Part shown: positions 56,816 to 64,000 of the stretch, piece after piece
How the letters are laid out: every line of letters starts with the position of its first letter
Numbering within the stretch: the stretch's first letter is position 1
Origin: Furcasterigmium furcatum
Taxonomy: Eukaryota; Ascomycota; Sordariomycetes; Glomerellales; Plectosphaerellaceae
Length of the DNA stretch: 64,000 nt
Reading direction: 5' to 3'
Assembly (NCBI GenBank): GCA_001599815.1
Contig: BCIA01000001.1
Location: 3,042,934-3,106,933, forward strand
Program-made: the position numbers and the translations under genes
Notes under the pieces: model-generated
Seen by the model: the letters and a program-made list of their open reading frames with translations, nothing else
What the model was told of the DNA's origin: nothing
Databases searched by the model: none

Positions 56816-58710
56816 TGCGCTGCACCGAGAGTCCTGTTTGTGGCCGCGGATGGGAATGTACGGCGGCTGTATGCATTTCTGCATCCGGGAGTTTCTGGGA
56901 CGAGGAGGAGCCAGAGCGAGAGCGACAGCGGACGCAGGAAATGGCTCCTTCGTCCGACTGAAATCCTGTACCAAGGCAGACGTCTCGAAGGACGTCTGTC
57001 GTCCAAGGCTCCGCACGGTAGTCCTCGCCGGATCCAGTTTATAAATCGCACTTCCGATCTCTGCCCCTAGACGTGGCGGTCTTGGTGTGGACTGGCGGCT
57101 TGTGGTGGTTTCTGCAAGACATCGGCACCCCTGAAAGAGGCGAGGCCGGTCGACGCGGCAGAGGGCGGCCCCCGGTCAGGCCAGTTCCGGGCACTCACGG
57201 GGACTCAATCATACGTTGAGAGCGCGTCCGATGTCTAAGCTAGGGCACGGCAGGCGTTGCGGGTGGCTGGTCTGTGCCCTCCCGGCAACCAACCTTGTTT
57301 AGTAGTGCAACTCTGACAGACGGCGACGAAGCCTCAGGGCGCCCCGAGCAGCGCCCAAACGCCCCAAAAGCGCCGTGGCGCCCCCTGGGACAGCGAGCGC
57401 CAGCCGCTCAGCCCCGGGTCGGAGCGGACTTGGCGGCTTATTGGCGCACGTTGAACCCTACATGCGTTCTCGGTGGTCAGGCATGTCAGCGGGCATCCAT
57501 GGGTGATGCAGGCATGCGACATCGGCGGGGATAATCAAAACAACGGACGGATTGGACCGGCAGTCAGTTCAGTCGAGGAGATCCTGGGCCGGCCACCCAT
57601 CCATCCCATCCATGATCCATCCGTCCACCATCCACAGATAGAAGACATGGAGGGGGAGGAGGCGAGGGGTGTGGGCGGGAGGACACGGTGTTAGTGGTGG
57701 CTCGAGGGGGGCCGCCAAGATAGGATTTCGGTACTTGGGATCTAGTCGGGTCGTGTTAAGTAATACTAAGGGCGATTAGCCTGGTGTAGCCGCGTAGCAC
57801 GATGAGGCTAGGACGGTTAGAGAACCGGGAGACCGTGGCCAGCGAGCACTGGATCCATGGATGGATGGATAGCCGGGTGGTATTAGTCGGAGGCTCAGGG
57901 AGAGCAGAAGCGCACACGTGCAGAGTGGCTGCGATCCTTCGCGCGACTCGAGGACGACCGGATTGTCTTGAACGGGCGACTGGCGATAGCTCAGGATTGG
58001 CATCGGGTGGGAGAATCCCATGGTGCGAGCTGCTGGAGGGCCGATAACGCCTACTGTGTGCATAGTCGCGAGTACAACTCGGAGTATGTAAGGTAGTGAG
58101 TAGTATGGACGGCCCGGGAAACTGGACTGTGTCTACGTCGCACTCGCTCGCTTGAGGGCCACTCGCAGCGCAGCTACAAAAGTACTCCCGAACGTGCCAG
58201 GCGGGTGTGCATACGGTGACGCCGAAACAGGCAGGGATGGCGGCTCGTCAGTCTGGCGATCCCGTCAGATAGGCTTCCTACTTGCCTAAGTCGGCCTGTA
58301 GCTGGGTACCTTGGGGGTGCTTGGGTGCTAAGAGCTGCAGGTCCCCGCATGTCGAGGATTCCCTAGGCCGCTCCTTAGGGTAACGGGGCCTTCTCCCGCC
58401 AAGCGCCAGCCACGCTACGAATTAGAGTTGGCCAACCACCCACACCACTGCGGCCACAGCCGAATCCAATGTGCCCACGCTGGGCTCAGGCTGCTAGCAT
58501 CCTTCGTGTCAGCAGAGAGCTCGGCCCACTCCTGACCTAAGCTGCTCCGACCTCTGGTGCTCTCTCTGCCCCTGTCTGCCACTGACGTTGCGTTCACCTC
58601 CTCCTCATCATAATATTTCCCGCACGCAGCAGCGGGCCAAGACGACCACCCATCCTTTGAACGTGGGCTCGCTCGCGTGCATTGGATCTCCAGACCAGCC
58701 ATACCCAAGA

Positions 58711-58744
58711 ACACACACACACACAGTACCGTACAGTACTGTAC
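58711..58744. repeat. (AC)7 microsatellite plus 14-bp palindrome
   Basis: Seven AC units (58711-58724) are followed by the perfect palindrome GTACAGTACTGTAC (58731-58744). They lie about 900 bp before the regulator start. Confidence 0.7.
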
Positions 58745-59666
58745 ATGCCTGCTGCCGCTCCAAAGTAGATGAGATGATGTTCTCGAAGGATTCAATCTGC
58801 GACCCCCCCAGCACCGAGCTGCTGCTGGGTACCCTGGCCACCCCCGGATAGGATGGGATGGACGCCTGCTATGTACCTACCTGGACACCCTCCTTGACGG
58901 GATCCTGGACTCGAGGAACGGATCTCAGGGAACTTCCTCTGATATAAGGACCATCACTCCATGCGTCTCGCCGCGGTTCCACAGCCGTCGAGAGGAACGC
59001 ACTCCGCGCGCGGCAAACATTCAACACACGCTCTCTTTCTCTCCTCCTCTCTTACATACTCATCTACTCCTCCGTACCATCGTCTCTGTCAGCACGATCC
59101 AGCTCAGTCAGCTTCGAGTCTCAGCCCGGAACGGATCCAGATCAAAGCTCAGCTAGGGCTATAGACAGACATCCAACCCGAAGGACGGACCGGCAGGCGG
59201 TGCAGGCCATCATCCAATCTGTCATCATCTTCATCCTCCTCCTCCTTCACCCGGTGTCTCACAAGAGCCGTCGCTATTGCTTCTAGCCGCTTCCTCTGTG
59301 CTTCTACCTCTATCTGCTTCTGGCCCTGCTGCTGTTTCTGCTGCTGCGTCTGCCACGTTCCTACACTTGCATATACCACCTGCGCACACGAGCACACCAC
59401 ACACACACCCCGTGCTCGCCATGTCACAGAAGAAGCGCTCGAGGGACGGCCCCACCGATGTATGTGAATCTCTTCCTCCTCCCGCGTCTCCAGGTGCCCA
59501 AATTACTGCCATCTCCCACCCCTTTATCACCCCTTCTCTTAATATTCGCCTCCCTCTCCCCTCTCTCTCCTCGTCCCAGCTCCATGGCCACGGTCGACTC
59601 GACAGACATAAACCTTCCCATCTGCCCGGAACCGATCCTCCCTCACTCCCGGTACACTGGCTCACC

Positions 59667-62562
59667 ATGCACTCTTCACGCAAGCAGGACTCTACGGATG
59701 CAAGAGATCACTTAGGTAAGTCAACAAGACAAAGCAAGCCCACTGTCCGCGCGTCGTCTCTCCCCCACGCGCACGCTCAGAGGCTTAGCAGACGCCTGCA
59801 ACGCAACGTCGAGACAAGAGATCAGACTAGTAACACCAGACACTAAACAGCCTGTGATCAATGCCGAGTCAAGAAGATTCGCTGCGGCAAGGAGCGTCCC
59901 AACTGCTCAAACTGCACTCGCATGAACCTTGACTGCAATTGGTCTGGTCATGGAAAGAAGCCGAATCAGACAGTCGTACTGTGAGTTTCTCCCCCTGAAT
60001 CCCCGCCCCTTTCTAGAAGCGAACCTCTCCCTTGGGACTGGAAACGGACGCCTGCGGGACAGATCTTTTCCAAGTTTGTCGTTTTTGGTCTCTAGATGCA
60101 GCCTTTTCCCCGCTGCAGCCAGCACCATGTGACGGCGCTTGCGCAGAGATTCGTCCGGTCTTTCTGTCTGCTGGTCAGAAAGGCGTGGATGGCTGCATCC
60201 AGGGACCCAGGGGACCCCCTGGGGAGGGGAGGGGACCGTCTTCTAGAGGTGCCATGCTTTTCTTGGGCTGCGTTAGTTCCGAGAGTCGCTGACAACAAGT
60301 GCCCGCCACAGCAACAAGTCCATCTCGACAATAGGGGAGCGCCTCCGCCTGATCGAGGGCAACATCTCGGGCATCCAGCGCTCGCTCCAGCGGTTAGACT
60401 CTGCCGTAGCAAGCAGCAGACCCAGCTTCTCTGGAGTGTCCGGCCTGCACCATGATGATGGTCTCTCGTCCGGCTTCCCCACGGGAGGTGGTGGCAGCAG
60501 CCCGACGAAAGCTGCCTCCGAGCAGGGGAGCAGCAGCAGCAGCATCGTCTCTGATATGTCCCCAGGACGGTATCATGTTCTCCATGATGCGCAGGGATAC
60601 GAGCGCTGCGTCGGGCCCACATCGCTGTTGTCGTTGATTCACAACATCGATGATCTGTCCATGCCGGAACCCGAGGGCGCCGGCGCGAACACTGCCGCGG
60701 CCCGCGAGAAGATCAAGGAGCTCGGCTACAGCACCACCCAACCACCGCTCTTCTCCTCACACATCGACAGCCCTCCCGCCATCCAGGAGCCTCCCATCCT
60801 GATCGTCGAGGCGCTGATCGACCCCTACTTTGACTCCATCAACGCACACCTGCCCATATGGACACGGGAGGGGTTCCGCCGCATGCTCGAGGCATCACGA
60901 ACCGAGTCCAACCCGGCAGTCAACAAGCCCTTTGCCATCTGCGCCAATAACATGATCCTCCTGACCCTCACGGCCAAGGCCCTGCACTCACGTGCCAAGA
61001 GCACGACCGCCTCCAACATGGACCCTGTTGCCGAGTCCATCGACGTCGAGCTCATCCGCTCCTTCATCGGAAACGCGAACCGGGCCATGGTCCAGGTCGA
61101 GCGTCTCCTGAGCCCCCGCCTGATCAACGTCCAGGCTCTGCTGTCTCTGGTTCGTCACCCCCTTCTCCTAGCCTGCCCGCCCCCTCAAGCCTTGGCTGCC
61201 CTACCATACCTCACCTTACCTCACTACCCCCTCATGCATCGGTGAACACCCCTTACTAACACCAACACAGTGCTTCGTGGCCCAGATGTGGCTTTGCGAG
61301 GATGTCTTCAGTCTCACCCTGACCCTGGCCGCCCACGTGGCCAAGTCGATGGGCCTGTACCAGCCTCAAGCAACCTCATTATCGGCCTCGAGGCTCAGCC
61401 CTGAAGAGATTCAGGAGCGCCGCAATGTCCTGCACTGCCTGTACTACCTTGACAAGGCGGTCTGCTGGAACATCGGCTCGCTGCCCAGCGTCTCGGGCGA
61501 CGTCGTCATGGCGGCGGCAACAATGAAGCTGCCCGACGACACCCCGACGCTCATGGACGCAAAGTTCGCGTTGTCCCAGATCGAGGACGAGTCCTACACG
61601 GTTCTCTACTCGAAGAACCCGACCCTGCAGGACCAGATCGCCCACAAGACCAGGAGTGTGCACGCCCGCCTCCAGGAATGGAGGTCCGCGTACCACCTGG
61701 ACGAGCAGAACGCCTCCCGGCTACCCCTCTGCTGGAGGCTGGAGCTCGACATCTCCTTCCACCACGCCCGCATGCGCCTAATGTGGCCCTTCGTCGGCGA
61801 GCCGGAGGCCAGGGCCCTGCTCCTCCAGGACTGCCGCACAAGCTTGCACCTCCTGCAGCAGCTGTGGGCTGCCACCACGGAGCACGACCACTACCCGAGC
61901 TTTGCATGGTACGACCACGCCCCCTCCTTTCTTTTCTTTCCCCCTTGCACACAGTGGACTAACCGGCAACCTGCAGGCTCACCGTCTCGTTCCCCACGAA
62001 CGTCATCTTCCAGTTCGCCAGCCAGTTGGAGGGCGCAGAGTCCGCCATGGCCGACCTCGGCCTGCTGACATTCCTCTCCAACTCACTGCAGAACATCTCC
62101 ATGTTCGCGACTGAGAACTCATACGTCGCGCGGTTCTCGAGCTTCGTGCGCATCCTCGTCCGCCTCGCGCAGGACATCGTGGACAGCCGCGCGGGCACGC
62201 CCCCCGACGCCCTGCCCGACATGTTCACCACGCTGCCGCAGGCCCAGCGCTCCGAAGAGGACGCCGCCGCCGAGCACATGTATGGCGCCGCCGCGGCAGC
62301 GGCAGCGGCCCGGAGCGGCGCGGCGGGCGGCCTGCAGGCCACCATGCAGGAGGCCATGAACCTCCACGAGGACCTCGACTCCCTGATGACCATGTGGGAG
62401 AACGGCACAAACTCCTTCGCCGGCTTCCACGGCACCAACGACCTCATGGCCATGAACGACTTCTCCCCCAACGGGGACAAGGGCATGTGGGACCACTTCA
62501 ACCTCACGAACGACCTTGATTCTATGCGCGACCCGGGGGAGCTGGTGCAGCAGGGGCAGTAA
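59667..62562 (+). CDS. Zn2Cys6 transcription factor with fungal-specific domain
   Basis: There are five exons, 59667-59715, 59851-59980, 60312-61149, 61271-61908 and 61977-62562, giving 746 aa with frame kept throughout. The zinc cluster is C18-x2-C21-x6-C28-x6-C35-x2-C38-x6-C45 (CDQCRVKKIRC core), completed by joining exons 1 and 2. A leucine-rich helix (ISTIGDRLRLIEGNISGI) follows. The fungal-specific middle domain extends over about 190-480, with IDPYFDSINAHLPIWTREGF, RRNVLHCLYYLDKAVCWNIG and LELDISFHHARMRLMWPFVG. The donor of intron 3 is the weak GTTCGT. An in-frame ATG at 59421 would give a longer N-terminus through another exon; 59667 is preferred because it matches the usual short leader. 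It is the nearest regulator gene to the HR-PKS, with no gene in between. Confidence 0.88.
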
Positions 62563-64000
62563 AAGGGGGTGTTACTACTTGACAGTATGCATTCTGGCTG
62601 CTGAGGCGGCCCGGTCCGGGGGTATCTTCACGATTGCATGAAAAATTTCCTTGCCGTTCCTACTTTTTCCTTCTCGGTCTACTGGGACAATGCCACTACT
62701 ACGGGGTGTGGCTATCTGCACTATTCGGTACGGGGCACTGGGGTGTTGGGGGTTCAATCGTCGATGCAAGTGAATAGATTAGACAAGAATACCACGAGCT
62801 TCTCTTCTTCACATTGGGGCAATCCTCTCTCCGTCGGGCTCGTGATCGGTGGAGGGAACATGGGGATCTGCTTTCTTCTCCCGAGCCCAACCCCCTTCCC
62901 AGTTCCCAGCCCCCAACAGCCTGGTACCGAAACGCCATGGAAGCGTCGTGGAACCGCCACGACGTCGGTAGTTCATCTCGTGTCTTACATGCATGCCCAG
63001 GGCATATGTCTCCGTCCCAGCCGGGATCATCGTGGAACCGTGCAGGGCGCCGCGAGCCGCGACGACCGGGCGCCCGCTGATCCGGCCTTCGGATCCCGGC
63101 GGCGAGATATATAATAAGGAGGGGACCCGTCAGACCGGACGAGGATTGACAGAAGGATGAGTTGCTGTGCCTCTGTAGATCTGTGCTGACATGTGGTCCG
63201 GGGGTGTATCGGGGCTGAGCCCGGGGCCTTGGCGGTCTGGGATGGTGATGACGGCTGAAGCTTAATAAGTTGCTTACTCTTTGTATTAAGATCCATTTTG
63301 TGAGGGTGTCGCGATAGGGGTTTCAAAATTAGATGATGTGAAAAATCTTGCAACGGTCAAGCAAGGGTGACGAGGGATTCATTTTTGTTGCATCTCAACA
63401 TGGTTCTGCTTGTTTTGGACTCGGCGTACCTTCTGGGTTCTGTGAAATGATAGAAATCCATCCAATAGGAGCCGGGCACTTTTGAATTTCAAATGGTTGT
63501 TCTTTGGAGTATAAATTCTGACTAATAAATCCCGCGATGCTATGTTGAGATCAGGATGCGTCAGGAGGAGAGTCTTGACACTCCTGATGCTGGATCGTTG
63601 GTGTAAATATGAGGACTCAGATGGTCTCTTTGCATTCAGCTCTTCTGCGTACTGGAGTCCTTTAAAGTCCATCGATTAAGGGAACAACACTGTTTCAGTC
63701 CGGGAAGAGAGGTTTCTTTTCCATACCTAAGCGCTAGTTGAAAGTTGTCGTATTTGGTCAGCCTCCGAAGGCGTGCAGTTGACCAGCAGTCCGGATGCGA
63801 CGTCGCCAGAGCCCGCCTCCAGTATCACCGACATGGCACCGAAAAATACAAGATGAGGTCTGAATGTCTCGAATCATTGACCAAAGTATTGCAGCGCGCG
63901 ATAATAGGCAATAAACGCAGGTCGTCAGCATATGTTTCTACCAGAGGGTGTGTGTTCAGATTATTTATATCTCATTCCAACCTGTTCTACCAGACAGCGT
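62563..64000. other. Right-end region without recognisable genes
   Basis: After the regulator stop, 1.4 kb carry no credible coding sequence. From about 63,250 the composition becomes visibly A/T-richer than the rest of the window. Confidence 0.5.

Larger units (their letters stand above)
55665..59666. other. 4.0 kb divergent region, HR-PKS / Zn2Cys6 gene
   Basis: No gene is recognisable. The left end is the PKS promoter and 5' UTR. The right end (59,000-59,660) is C/T-rich and probably contains the promoter and leader of the regulator gene. Simple repeats occur: a CATCC-rich stretch near 57,600, GGAT repeats near 57,860 and (AC)7 at 58711-58724. A C-run with one undetermined base lies at 56800-56815. 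Confidence 0.5.

Overview
The window looks like nuclear DNA of a filamentous ascomycete (Pezizomycotina, most likely Sordariomycetes; a plant-associated species is plausible but only inferred). The reasons are short GT-AG introns, mostly 50-110 bp with CTRAC-type branch sites, strongly C/G-ending codons, and the gene families present: AA9 LPMO, GH105, choline sulfatase, Zn2Cys6 regulators, DHA1 transporters, a full-size ABCB pump and a highly reducing polyketide synthase (HR-PKS). I see 18 protein genes. No rRNA, convincing tRNA, transposon, virus or CRISPR array was found.

Left part (1-14.5 kb): a DHA1 MFS transporter cut by the window edge; an intracellular GH105 unsaturated rhamnogalacturonyl hydrolase; a second DHA1 transporter followed directly by a Zn2Cys6 regulator, whose two promoters share an almost identical CGG-N5-CCG element (the best regulatory signal here); a secreted AA9 LPMO; Mediator subunit Med8 with a GC-AG intron; and choline sulfatase. 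A gene-free 2.9 kb follows.

Middle part (17-40 kb) is mostly housekeeping: an FBXO9/Hrt3-type F-box protein divergent from an Mtm1/SLC25A39-type mitochondrial carrier, uracil-DNA glycosylase, the morphogenesis protein Msb1, the ERAD factor Hrd3/SEL1L divergent from a WDR89-like WD40 protein, 3-ketodihydrosphingosine reductase, and a conserved fungal protein of unknown function whose correct C-terminus depends on splicing an intron with a perfect TACTAAC branch site.

Right part (40-64 kb) is the accessory portion: an ABCB multidrug-type ABC transporter, a capsule-polysaccharide-type glycosyltransferase, an intronless 2468-residue HR-PKS (KS-AT-DH-cMT-ER-KR-ACP) and, after 4 kb without genes, a second Zn2Cys6 regulator. 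These could form a minimal polyketide locus (enzyme, pump, regulator), but the usual oxidative tailoring genes are absent, so the link is inference. The PKS methyltransferase domain has a degenerate SAM motif, and the gene contains no TTA, CTA or TCA codon.

Exon borders were placed by hand from splice consensus and checked for reading-frame continuity; none was tested against transcripts.
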